A stretch of 64,000 nt of DNA from the NCBI RefSeq assembly GCF_051014445.1, contig NC_135146.1, positions 2,914,001-2,978,000 of the forward strand, written 5' to 3'. Origin of the DNA: Colletes latitarsis. Lineage: Eukaryota > Arthropoda > Insecta > Hymenoptera > Colletidae. The position numbers were made by a program, and so were the translations under genes. Positions 1-11,695 of this stretch are shown in pieces (the first letter of the stretch is position 1; each line of letters starts with the position of its first letter). The notes below the pieces were generated by a model that had not been told where the DNA came from, made no database searches, and was given only the letters and a program-made list of their open reading frames with translations.

Positions 1-98
1 CCCGCGCCTGTCGTTGTACGGGCGCGGGGAATCCCACACACCCCTCCCACCTCTCCCCAAGGAGGTGGGAGGGAGTCTTTCGAAGATTTTCCCCACGA

Positions 99-129
<31 letters not shown>
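1..129 (+). mobile_element. 3' end of an R1-clade non-LTR retrotransposon (copy A)
   Basis: The first 99 bases match the 3' untranslated end of copies C, D and F, including the CCCGCGCCTG start and the closing CCCCACGAC, followed by 30 A residues at 100-129. The rest of the element lies left of the window. The poly(A) joins satellite sequence (TACTTGTTGGCC) directly, so this copy was inserted in the satellite in the same orientation as copy B. Confidence 0.85.
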
Positions 130-132
<3 letters not shown>

Positions 133-3100
133 TTGTTGGCCAGATCCAGGGCGTTTTCTGGGTTGGATCACGTAGTAATGTGGTACAAACACTAAAACTG
201 TGAGTTAAACCTGGATTCAATCCATATTTTAGAGGATCACGCCGGTTAGGTCTGGGTTGAGTCTGGTATTTGATATTATCTGGCTCATACTTTCGCATTT
301 TTCGCCTACTTGTTGGCCAGATCCTGGGTGTTTTCCGGTTTGGATCACGTAGTAATGTGGTACAACACTGAAACAGTGCGTTAAATCTGTGTCCGATCTA
401 TATTATAGAGGACAACACCGGTTAGGTCTGGGTGAGGTCTGGGATTTGCCCTCATCTCGCACGTACTTTCGCTTCTTTCGCATACTTGTTGGCCAGATCC
501 CGGGCGTTTTCTGGGTTGTATCACGTAGTAGTGTGGTACCACACTGAAACAGTGAGTTAAACCTGGATTCAATCTCTATTTTAGAGGATAACACCGGTAG
601 GGCACTGTTAGGTGTGGTATTTGCCATCATCAGGCTCATACTTTCGCATTTTTCGGATACCTGATTGCAAGATCCTGGGCTTTTTCTGGTTTGGATCACT
701 TAGTAATGTGGTACCACACTGAAACTGTGAGTTAAACCTGGGTCCGATCAATATTTTAGAGGATACCACCGGCTGGGTCTGTTTGCCGTCATCTGGCTCG
801 TACTTTCGCATTTTTCGCATACTTGTTGGCCAGATCCAGGGCGTTTTCTGGTTTCGATCACGTAGTAATGTGGTACCTCACCGAAACAGTGAGTTAAAAC
901 TGGATTCAATCTATATTTTAGAGGATAACACCGGTTAGGTCAGGGTCAGGTCTGGTATTTGCCATCATCTGGCTCATATCTTCGCATTTTTCGCATACTT
1001 GTTGGCCAGATCCTGGGCGATTTCTGGTTTGGATCACTTAGTAATGTGGTACCACACTGAAACAGAGTGTTAAACCTGGATTCAATCTATATTTTAGAGG
1101 ATAACACCGGTTAAGTCCGAGTTAGGTCTGGCGTTTGCCATCATCTCGCTTATACTTTCGCATTTTTGGCATACTTGTTGGCTAGATCCAGGGCGTTTTC
1201 TGGTTTGGATCACTTAGTACTGTGGTACCACACTGAAACTGTGAGTTAAACCTGGGCCCGATCAATATTTTAAAGGATAACACCGGCTAGGTCTGTTTGC
1301 CATCATCTGGCTAATACTTTCGCATTTTTCGCATTCTTGCTGGCCAGATCCTGGGCGTTGTCTGGTTTGAATCACGTAGTAAGGTGGTGCCACACTGAAA
1401 CGGCGAGTCTAACCTGGAATCGATCAATATTTTAGTGGATAACACTGGTTAGGACAGGGTTAGGTCTTGAATTTGGCCTCGTCACGTTCATCCTATCGCA
1501 TTTTTCGCATACTTGTAGGCCAGATGCTGGGAATTTTCTGGGTTGGATCACGTAGTAATGTGGTACAAACACAGTAACAGAGAGTTAAACCTGGATTCGA
1601 TTAATATTTTAGTGGATTACACTGCTTAGGTTTGGGTTAGGTGTGGTATTTGCCATCATCTAGCTCATACTTTCGCATTTTTTGCATAATTGTTGGCCAG
1701 ATCCTGGGCGTTTTCTGGTTTGGATCAGGTAGTAATGTGCTACCACTCTGAAGCGGTGAGTCTGACCTGGAATCGATTAATATTTGGGAAGGTAACTTCG
1801 GTTAGATTTGGGTTAGGGCTAGTATTTGCCATCAGCTAGCTCATACTTAAGCATTTTCGCATACTTTTTGGCCAGATCCAGGGCGTTTTCAGGATTGGAT
1901 CTCGTAGAAATGTGGTACCACACTGAAACGGTGAGTTAATCCTGGATTCGATCAATATTTCAGAGGGTAGCAACGGTTAGGTCTGGGTTAGGTCTGGCCT
2001 TTGCCATCATCTGGGTCATACGCGTAGTAATGTGGTACCACAATGAAACAGTGCGCTTAACCTGGTTTCGATTAATATTCTAGGGGATAACAACGGTTAG
2101 GTCTGGGTTAGGTTTGGTATTTGCCATCATCTAACTCATACATTCGCATTTTTCGCATACCTTTTGGCAAGATCCTGGGCTTCTTCCTGGTTTGGATCAC
2201 GTAGGAATGTGGTACCCCAGCGAAACGGGCAACTAAGCCTGGTTACGATTTATACTCCAGAGGATAACGCCGGTTGGGTCTGGGTTGGTTCTGGTATTTG
2301 ATATTATCTGACTCATACCTTCGGAATTTTTCGCCTACTTGTTGGCCAGATCCCGTGCGTTTTCCGGTTTGGATCACGTAGTAATTTGGTACCACACCGA
2401 AACTGTGAGTTAAACCTGGATTCAATCTCTATTGTAGAGGATAACACCGGGTAGGTCTGTTTGCCATCATCTGGCTCATACATTCGCATTTTTCGCATAC
2501 TTGATGGCCAGATCCTGGGCGATTTCTGGTTTGGATCACGTAGTAATGCGGTACCACACAGTAACAGTCAGTTAATCCTGGATTCGATCAATATTTTAGA
2601 GGATAACACCGCTTAGGTCTGGGTTAGGTCTGGTATTTGCCATCATCTGGCTCATACTTTCGTGTTTTTCGGATACTTGATTGCAGGATCCTGGGCTTTT
2701 TCTGGTTCGGATCACGTAGTAATTTGGTACCACATAGTAACAGTGAGTTAATCCTGGATTCGATCTATATTTTAGAAGGTAACTCCGGTTAGGTCTGGGT
2801 TAGGTCTGGTATTTGCCATCATCTGGCACACATTTTCGCATTTTACGCATAGTTGTTGGCCAGATCCTGGGCGTTTTCTGGTTCGGATTACGTAGTAATG
2901 TGGTACCACACAGAAACAGGGAGTCTAACCTGGATACGATCAATATTTTAAAGGATAACACCGCTTAGGTCTGGGTTAGGTCTGGTATTTGCCATCATCT
3001 GGCTCATACTTTCGTGTTTTTCGGATACTTGATTGCAGGATCCTGGGCTTTTTCTGGTTCGGATCACGTAGTAATTTGGTACCACATAGTAACAGTGAGT

Positions 3101-4740
3101 TAATCCTGGATTCGATCTATATTTTAGAAGGTAACTCCGGTTAGGTCTGGGTTAGGTCTGGTATTTGCCATCATCTGGCACACATTTTCGCATTTTACGC
3201 ATAGTTGTTGGCCAGATCCTGGGCGTTTTCTGGTTCGGATCACGTAGTAATATGGTACCACACTGAAACGGTGAGTCGAACCTGGATTTGATAAATATTT
3301 TAAAGGATAACACCGGTTAGGTCTGGGTTAGGTCTGGTATCTGGCATCACCTAGCTCATACTTTCGCACTTTTCGCATACTTGTTGGCCAGATACAGGTC
3401 GTTTTCTGGTTTGGATCTCGTAGAAATGTGGTACCACACTGAAACGGTGAGTCTAACCTGGATTCGATCAATATTTTAGTGGATAACACCGGTTAGGTCT
3501 GGGTTAGGTCTGGTATTTGCCATCATCTGGCTCACAGTTTCGAATTTTTCGCATATTTGTTGGCCAGATCCTGGGCGTTTTCTGGTTTGGATTACGTAGT
3601 AATGTGGTACCACACAGAAACAGGGAGTCTAACCTGGATACGATCAATATTTTAAAGGATAACACCGCTTAGGTCTGGGTTAGGTCTGGTATTTGCCATC
3701 ATCTAGCTCATACTTCCGCATGTCTCGCATACTTGTTGGCCAGATTCTGGGCGTTTTCTGGTTTGGATCACGTAGTAATGTGGTACCACACTGCAACAGT
3801 GAGTTAAACTTGGATTCAATCTATATTTTAGAGGATATCACCGGTTAGGTTTGGGTTAGGTCTGGTATTTGCCATCATCTGGCTCATACTTTCGCATTAT
3901 TCGCATACTTGTTGGCCAGATCCTGGGCGTTTTCTGGTTTGGATCACGTAGTAATGTGGCACCACACTCAAACAGTGAGTTAATCCTGGATTAAATCTAT
4001 ATTTTAGAAGATAACACCGGTTAGGTCTGGGTTAGGTCTGGTATTTGCCATCATCTGGCTCATACTTTCGCATTATTCGCATACTTGTTGGCCAGATCCT
4101 GGGCGTTTTCTGGTTTGAGTCACGTAGTAATGTGGTACCACACTGCAACAGTGAGTTAAACTTGGATTCAATCTATATTTTAGAGGATATCACCGGTTAG
4201 GTTTGGGTTAGGTCTGGTATTTGCCATCATCTGGCTCATACTTTCGCATTTTTGGCATACTTGTTGGCTAGATCCAGGGCGTTTTCTGGTTTGGATCACT
4301 TAGTACTGTGGTACCACACTGAAACGGTGAGTTTAACCTGGATTCGATCAATATTTTAGTGGTAAACACCGGTTAGGTCTGTGTTAGGTCTGGTATTTGC
4401 CATCATCTGGCTCACAGTTTTGCATTTTTCGCATACTTCATGGCCAGATCCTGGGCGTTTCCTGCTTTGGATCACATTGTAATGTGGTACCACACGGAAA
4501 CAGTGCATAAAACCTGGATTCGATATATATTTTAGAAGGTAACTCCGGTTAGGTTTGTGGTAGGTCTGGTATTTGCAATCATCTTGCTCATGCTTTCGCA
4601 TTTTTCGCATAGTTGTTGGCCAGATCCTGGGTGTTTTCTGGTTCGGATCACGTAGTAATGTGGTACCACACTGAAACGGTGAGTCCAACCTGGATACGAT
4701 CAATATTTTAAAGGATAACACCGGTTAGGTCTGGGTTAGG
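130..4740 (+). repeat. Satellite array I, ~176-bp tandem monomers
   Basis: About 26 tandem monomers of roughly 176 bp; for example TTGGCCAG recurs near 136 and 312. Landmarks in order are TTGGCCAGATCC, GGATCACGTAGTAATG, GTGGTACCACAC, a TATATTTTAGAGGATAACACC block, two tandem TTAGGTCTGGG-type units, GCCATCATCTGGCTC and TTTCGCATTTTTCGC. Monomers differ from each other by point changes and small indels. A two-monomer unit is duplicated at about 2590-2830 and 2940-3185 (offset ~351 bp). Short antisense reading frames here are by-products of the repeat and I do not call them genes. Confidence 0.95.
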
Positions 4741-5142
4741 TCAAATCTGCCCCCTCAGGTGCTGTGTCCGGCCAGGTGTCCGGCGCAGTACGGGGCGTAG
4801 CGACCCCGAGGTACCTGATGCTAATCACACCGTAAGCCTCCTGTTGGTCGTCGCAACGACCCATTCACAACTCCATTTTTGGTTTTATGAATGGTACGTG
4901 ACGGCAGGAGGAACGGGGGCCTTGGCTTAACCGCCTGGGCCGCGAGGATGGTAACTCTATAACTTGCCCTCTAATCCTAAGTTATGGTGCGCGGCGATGG
5001 GATGCATGGTTGGGAGAGAAAGCCCAATCCCTAGCGACCACCTCCGGGGGCACCTGCCGAACCCTCGAAGTATTAGGCTTCCCCAGGCATGGTGGCTCTG
5101 CCTGGGGTGACCTCCATTCCGACCACACTCGTGGGAACAGAT

Positions 5143-8100
5143 ATGGAGAGTAATCAAAAACAAACTAACTGGACGGACAACATTGATAACGGATTGGCAC
5201 ACGAATCGGCAATCGGCAACGGAACAAATGGACCACATCCTGGTGGGTTGAGACCCACGGTCAGGAGTGTGGCGGTGGTTAATCCCCCGCTGGGGATCCA
5301 CCGTGGAAGTGAGGTGCACCTCCTTAGGGCCAAAACCAGCCCAGTGGTCAGCCTGGAGCGGCTGAATGTCACGGAGTGGTGCAAGAGTGCTTCTGGGCAT
5401 CAAGCGACCGGTGAGGAGTCACCTCCCTGCAAGAGGCATGTTGCCGAGGGCACGCAGTCCACGGCGGGCGTTACAGTCCAAACAGGAGAGGAGGCGACGG
5501 CATATGTCGAAGAGGATACTGGCGTCCTCGACGACGACTCCCAGGCCAGCGACGAGTGGGCGCCGCCCAATCCTAGCGGCGCGGACGAGGTGGAAACCGC
5601 CGACTCAAGCGATGAGTACGGTATGGCGTATGAGCCCGGGAAGAGAAAGAGTCCTACGGCTGGAAGACCTAGGGGCATTTTTGTGGACCCAAAGAAGTTG
5701 GGTCCCGGAATGAAGGCCCTGCCGACGCAGAGACCTCCGCAATATAGCGGAGGTCATGAATTTGGACGAGCTCCTGGGCCGGCTCAAGGTGCAGCTCGAG
5801 TCCGTCGTCAAGGTGGCAGACACCGCAAGCCACCTCAAGACGACGGATATCCGCGGGCTCCGCTTGGCTGCTCGGGTGGCCATGGTCAGCGCCTCACGGC
5901 AGAGCTGACCGTGCCGAAAACCCGAATAGGCCGGCCCGGGAGGTAGTCATTCGCAACGGCGAATGGGAGAGGAGGGCCAAGGCCCTCGAGAAGAGGCTGG
6001 AGGTGGCGGGCAAAACTGCCACCACCCTGTCCGAGACCGTGAGGGTCAAGGACAGGGAGTTGGAGCACCTCAGGCGAGAAGTGGGCCGCCTGAGGTACAA
6101 GGAGGAGCAGAGGCGGCTGCTGAGAGCAGGTAAAGTGGTGGCCGGCGAGACACCGCCGGACAATGACCTGCCTTGTGCCCCTCGGCCGCGGCGGAAGTAT
6201 CTCCTTCCGTCCACTTTTGCCGAGGGGGACTGTGGTATGGAGGTGGAGACGGCAGTTCCTGGACCGTCGCTTGCAGATGGGACTGTCCCGCCTGAGAAGG
6301 AGAGCCCCACCTGAGAAGGAGAGCCCCGCATCCGGAAGCCCTTTAGTGGTCATGATGACCGAGGTCCTCAACAGGGTTTCCGAGATGGCGGGGCACATAT
6401 CGGCCGTAGAGGCCCGTATTGATGCCCGTTTTGAGGCGGTTTGGCGGGCTGTCTCCCGCCCGCCGCTCGGGAGAGGTCTGCTGCCCTCATCTGCGTCCGT
6501 GGGGGGCGGCAACCACGTCAAAAGGCGCTAAGCCGGCGTTGACAGAGGCGGCCAAGGGGAAGACGAAAGGACCCGCGATGACGAAACAGGGGGGTGCGGC
6601 TGCCCTAGTGAAAGCGCCTGCGTCACACTCCAAGCCAAACCTGGAGAAGAAAGGTGCTGGTAGCACCGAAAGTGGCAAACCAGTGCCTCAAGGGCCGAGA
6701 TCGGAGAGGCCAACCGCTCCGAAAACCAAGGCGCCATTGACAGGAGCGCCACGTCCCCCTCCACCACCTCCCAAGGCGGATAGCTGTAAGTCCGCAAAGC
6801 CCGCTAAGGACGCTGCGCCAAAACTCCCCCCTGCCCCCGCCAACGATGGGCAGGGAACGTGGGCGGAGGTGGTGAGGCGGGGGAGAAAAAGGGGAGCAGG
6901 AAAGGGTACGGCATCTGCCGTATCCTCCAAGGGCAGGAAATCCGACGCAGGGAGTCTGCCAGCCGTCAATAGTACAGCTGGCAGCGGCAAGAAAAAGGGA
7001 GGCGCCCAGCCCGCGGCGGTAAAATTACCGAAGCTGCCTAAGAAGGCAGCAGTTTCGGTGACCGCTGCGGCTGGGCGTGAAGAAGATTTGGGCCCTCTCC
7101 TCACAAGGGTGATGGCCGGGATCTGCAAAGATCTTGGGATCACCGGGATGCGGCCCACCAGGGCGGTCACCGGGGCTCTGCTTCTAGCGATCCCCGGTGA
7201 GAAGGGGAAAGAGAAGGCGACCGCCTTAAGGGCGCGTCTCGAGGGGGCCCTCGAAGTGGAAGGTATTCGGGTGGCTTGCCCCCAAAAACAGGCCGAGCTA
7301 CGAGTTTCCGGCCTGTCGGAGGCAGCCACCCAGCTGGCTGTTAGGGAGGCCCTTGCCACCGCCGGGGGTTGCGGCGTAGCGGAGGTCAACGTTGGTGACC
7401 TCCGTCGGGACAGCTCGGGCATGTTTACTGCCTGGGCCCGCTGTCCCCTTCGCGCCGCAACCAAGCTCGCGAAGTCCGGCCGAATAATGGTCGGCTTCTT
7501 CGAGGCCCGGGTGGTGGTGCTCGCCTGCCTGGAGTTTGGCCATGTCCGGCAGCGGTGCACCAGCACTATTGATCTCAGCGGCCTCTGCTACCGGTGCGGA
7601 AGGGCCTCCCACACCGCAAGGGAGTGCACGGCCGCCCCTAAATGCCCCCTATGTGTGGGCTTGGGGCGGCCAGCGGATCATCGCATGGGTGGGGCGGCGT
7701 GCCGTCCCCCCAAGCGGAAGGGGAAGAAGGGGAAGAGTGCGGTTGTGCCCCCATCAGCGGTGCCGGCTGGTGTTGAGCCGGCACCGCTGCCCGTCGCAAT
7801 GGAGGTCCAAGGGGAGGCTTGTCCCCAGCCGTCCCCAGCTGTGGTGTCGGGTGCTATACCCGCCCCAGCCTCTGTTGTGGCGGGAGGTGAGGTGGTGGCG
7901 TGTGCGGCCGCACCGCAGGTGCAATGATGGAGGTGGATGTGGCGCCTATCGACTCAGCGCCCTCCACCTCCACGAAATCGGAAGATGTGTTGTCTGGTGG
8001 GGGAGCTGCAGTGCCCCCACCGCAAGCGGCAACTCAGTCGCCGTGCAGGTCAGAGCCCCTTAGTCGGGGGGTGATGGCCTCGTACGGCGGCAAAGATCCG

Positions 8101-8169
8101 GGGCGCGCAGGAGCGCTCCTAAATGCTGGAAGGGGAGGCCTGGAGGAGGCCGCGGGTGAGACCCGATAA
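5143..8169 (+). pseudogene. R1-clade ORF1 (gag-like, zinc knuckles), frameshifted
   Basis: ORF1 of copy B encodes an RNA-binding gag-like protein. By comparison with copy D the start is probably the ATG at 5143. The frame breaks near 5780-6000, again near 6300-6420, and once more near 7900-7930. The 6419-7927 segment carries Pro/Lys-rich sequence and then cysteine-histidine knuckles near 7510-7690 (CYRCGRASHTARECTA and CPLCVGLGRPADH), the pattern typical of R1-clade ORF1. The final segment ends in TAATG, so the ORF1 stop overlaps the ORF2 start by one base, as in copy D. The N-terminal third has no visible similarity to ORF1 of C or D. Confidence 0.8.
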
Positions 8170-11100
8170 TGTCTCAACGCCTCCTCCAGGTCAATTTGAA
8201 CCACTGCCGGGGGGCCCAGGATCTTATGCTTCAAACCCTCCGGCAGTGGAACATTGGGATGGCGGTGATCGCCGAGCCCTACCGTGTCCCCAAACACCCA
8301 ACTTGGGTGGGGGACCTTAACGGGGTTTCGGCGATCACATGGCAGTACGGGCGCGGCACGTTGCCGTGCTCCGTAGTTGGGAGGGGCCACGGGTTTGTGG
8401 CAGTTAAGTGGGGGGAACTTGTGGTTGCCGGGTGTTATGCGTCGCCCGCAATGGGCCACAGCGCTTTTGAGGCGTACCGCGACGAGGTGGGGAGATGCAT
8501 CTCCCCACATCTCGCCAGTGGGGTACTCGTCCTGGGTGATTTCAATGCCCACGCTGCAGCGTGGGGCTGCCCCAGGACGACCGTCAAGGGCGACGTGATG
8601 CTCGTATGGGCGGCGGGTCACGGCCTCGTAGTGTTGAATGAGGGGGCCGTGAGCACGTGCGTGCACGCGCGGGGCGAGTCGATCGTCGACATATCGCTGA
8701 CGAACCCCGCCATAGCGCGCCGTGTGTCCGACTGGAGGGTCGCGGAAGAGGTGGCCACGTTAAGCGACCACCTCTATATTACCTTCTCCTTATCCGCGAC
8801 CCCCGGCGTAAATGGACCCCGTCAACCGGGCAGGGAAGCACATCCGGCGCCACGCTGGTCCGCCAAGAGGCTGGACCCGGACGCCCTTGCGATGGCAGCC
8901 TCCGTTGTGGCATGGCAGGAGATGCCACGCCGGACCCTCGGCAATCCTGCTGCCAGGGCGCGTTGGTTCCGGGAGACTATGACGTCGTTGTGTGACACAG
9001 TCATGCCCCGGGCCACCGCTCCGAGCCGCGGGGGGTCCGTGTACTGGTGGTCGGACGAGATCGAGGACTTACGCACTCGGTGGACGTCCAGGCATGGACG
9101 GAGCTCCTTGGCTCTCTGGATGCAAATCCATGGGGGCGCCCCTATCATATGGTCGCAGGGAAGATGCGATCTTGGGCGCCCCCGATCACAGAGAGCCTCG
9201 ACCCCCAGCTGCTCGGGGAAACTATGCGCGTCCTCTTCCCCGTTGGGGGAGAGGCGTTCCTGCATCCCCCCGAGCCACAGCCGGACCACCCGCCTTGGTG
9301 GTCCGACGAACTGGGGGTTTCTGAGGAGGAGCTAGCTAGGGCCGTCCGGAGAATGGCTGCCAAGAAGACGGCACCAGGACCGGACGGCATACCTGGCAGG
9401 GCCTGGGCAGTAGCGGTGGGCGCTCTAGGGGCCGGGCTGATAAGCGTCTTTAACGCGTGCCTGCGGAACGGTCAGTTCCCCCCCCCCATATGGAAGGTGG
9501 CGAAATTGGTCCTCCTCCACAAACCAGGGAAGCCCGCCGATTCTCCATCCGCGTTCCGTCCAATTTGCCTATTGGACGAGGCTGGAAAGCTCCTCGAGCG
9601 GGTCATTGTATCCCGGCTTGAGGGGCACCTGTCCCGCGTCGGCCCTGATCTGGCCGACCGACAGTTCGGCTTCCGCCGGGGCCGCTCCACAGTCGACGCC
9701 ATTGCGACAGTGCGGACCCTGGCGGAATCGACAATCTCCCGGGGGGGGGGGGGGGGGGGCGTTGGCAGTCTCATTAGACATTGCCAACGCCTTCAATACC
9801 GTCTCCTGGGGGGCGATAGGTCGGGCACTCCAGTACCACCGGGTGCCCGCCTATCTATGCCGACTGATCGGGGATTATCTGCGAGGCAGGGTAGTCCAAT
9901 ATCCGGGACGGAACGGGCTGGAGCAGAGAGCGGTGCACCGCGGAGTTCCACAGGGGTCGGTCCTCGGTCCGCTCCTGTGGAGCTTGGCGTATGATGCGGT
10001 GCTGCGGGCGAACCTCCCCGTCGGCGTGTCGTTGGTTTGTTATGCCGACGACACCCTGGTGATAGCCGGCGGGTATACGTGGAGGAGGACCGTGGCCCTC
10101 GCGGAGGAAGGGACTGCACGAGTCGTCAACGAGGTAGAGCGTCTGGGTTTGCGCGTGGCACCCCAGAAGACCGAGGCCATCTGGCTGTGTAATGTCAGTG
10201 GTCGGGGGGTGCCGCGCCAGGCGTCTCTACGGGTGGGTGGAGCCCAAATCGGGGTGGGGCGCCGCATGAAGTATTTGGGCCTCACCCTCGACAGCTACTG
10301 GCGGTTCGGGCATCATTTGGAAGGGTTGGGTCCCCGTATTGAAAGGGCAGCGGCCGCGTTAGGCCGCATAATGCCCAATCTCGGGGGGCCCAACATGGCG
10401 GCACGGCGGCTGTATTTGGGAGTCGTCCGGTCCATGGCGCTTTATGGCGCGCCAATATGGGCCGGCGGTCTGATGGCCAATCGGCGGGGTGCATTTGTAC
10501 TCCGTCGGTTACAGAGGTTGGTCGCCATCAGAGTCGTGCGGGGATATCGCACGATCTCCTACACTGCCGCCACCTTGTTGGCGGGTTCCGCACCGTTTCA
10601 CCTGCTGGCGAAAATGGACGCAGAGTTTTATCAAAGCCTCTGCGACCTTCGCCAGCGGGGCGTGGACCCGCACGGCGAGGAGGCCGTCAGGGCCCGAAGC
10701 CGGGCGCGGCGACGCGTCTATAGTCGGTGGCTGGTCTGGTTATCGAAGCCAGACCAACGGGATAATCGCGTCGCCGCGGCGGTCCGCCCAGTGTTTTATG
10801 CCTCGGTGGGCCGTAGATGGGTTAGGCCCACCTACCGCCTGACACAGGTACTGACCAGACACGGTTGCTTTGGTCGGTGCATCGGATAGGGCGGGAGGCG
10901 ACGGCTGCGTGCCGTCACTGCAGGGGAAGGGAGGACACCGCGCAGCACACGTTGGAGTTTTGTCCAGCGTGGGCAGCGCAGCGCGGTGTCATTAGAGCGA
11001 TTGGAGCGGATCTCTCGTTGCCGGCCGTCATTCGTGCCATGGTCGGCAGCGAGGAGGCGTGGGCGGCCATGGCCTTGTTATGTGAAGAGGTCATGACCGC

Positions 11101-11308
11101 CAAGGAGGACGCCGAAAGGGCGCGTGAGGAGGTGGGGGGGCAGGCGGCGACGCAGAACGTAAGACCGTCCACCGCTCCCCGTGGCAGAGGGAGCGTGAAG
11201 GCGTCGGTGATGGTGTTTGTGGTGCGAGGTGAGGGACTTTATCCCCTCATTCCCCCTCGCACCCAAGCCATCACCGGACCGGGGGCCCGTGGCAGGGGCC
11301 CCGTCTAG
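8169..11308 (+). pseudogene. R1-clade ORF2 (endonuclease + reverse transcriptase), frameshifted
   Basis: This would encode the APE-type endonuclease and reverse transcriptase that nick the target and copy the RNA. The endonuclease signature is present: QVNLNHCRGAQDL at the N-terminus, AEPYRVP, GDFNAHAAAWG and SDHLY. Around 9060-9080 roughly 50 codons present in copy D are missing and the frame shifts. The reverse transcriptase continues with FRPICLLDEAGKLLER, FGFRRGRSTVDAI, then a run of 19 G (9741-9759) that shifts frame again, then SLDIANAFNT, GVPQGSVLGPLLW and the catalytic CYADDT. A further shift near 10860 precedes the C-terminal CRHCRGREDTAQHTLEFC knuckle. Not functional as it stands. 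Confidence 0.88.
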
Positions 11309-11695
11309 CGGGGGCGGCAGAGTTAGCCGGCCCCGCAGCCGTGGTCGTGATAGGGTGGGGGCCCGGTCGCGGCTAGTAGCAACGGCACGAGTGGGGGCGA
11401 CGTCGCGTGTGACCGCGCGGCGTCGCCGTGGGGCAATCAATTATGTTTGCCCCTCATTGGGGGAGGAGGATCACATCTCCTTCCCCGGGAAGGGCCCGTA
11501 ATAGGGCGTTACTACAACGGGGAGAGTCACGGTAGTATCGCTAGCTTGGTTCCCGTGACTCTCCCCAGATAAAGGGCGCAGGCGGTCACCGTGGTGTTTT
11601 AGCCGGTAAGAGTCCGGCACTACCGCGGCCTCCCCCCCAGGGAGCCGGGGTGTCCATGAGGATTTCACCACGTTAAAAAAAAAAAAAAAAAAAAA

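Larger units (their letters stand above)
4741..11695 (+). mobile_element. Full-length but decayed R1-clade retrotransposon (copy B)
   Basis: The element runs from a CCCCCTCAGG-type 5' end near 4748 through a ~390-bp 5' UTR, ORF1, ORF2 and a 3' UTR to a poly(A) at 11675-11695. The right flank resumes satellite at GGTCTGGTATCTG; the left flank ends at GGGTTAGGTC followed by a few unexplained bases (AAATCTG). The target was therefore inside the tandem TTAGGTCTGGG motif, with only a 4-5 base possible duplication (AGGTC). ORF1 and ORF2 resemble those of copies C and D in domain order but differ strongly in sequence, and the 3' UTR is different, so this is a separate subfamily. Both frames are broken. 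Confidence 0.9.

Noticed and set aside
403..4721. Many 60-150 codon antisense frames (for example PGSGQQVCEKCESMS-type peptides)
   Set aside because: They are read-throughs of the satellite monomer, recur only because the DNA repeats, and are broken at random points.
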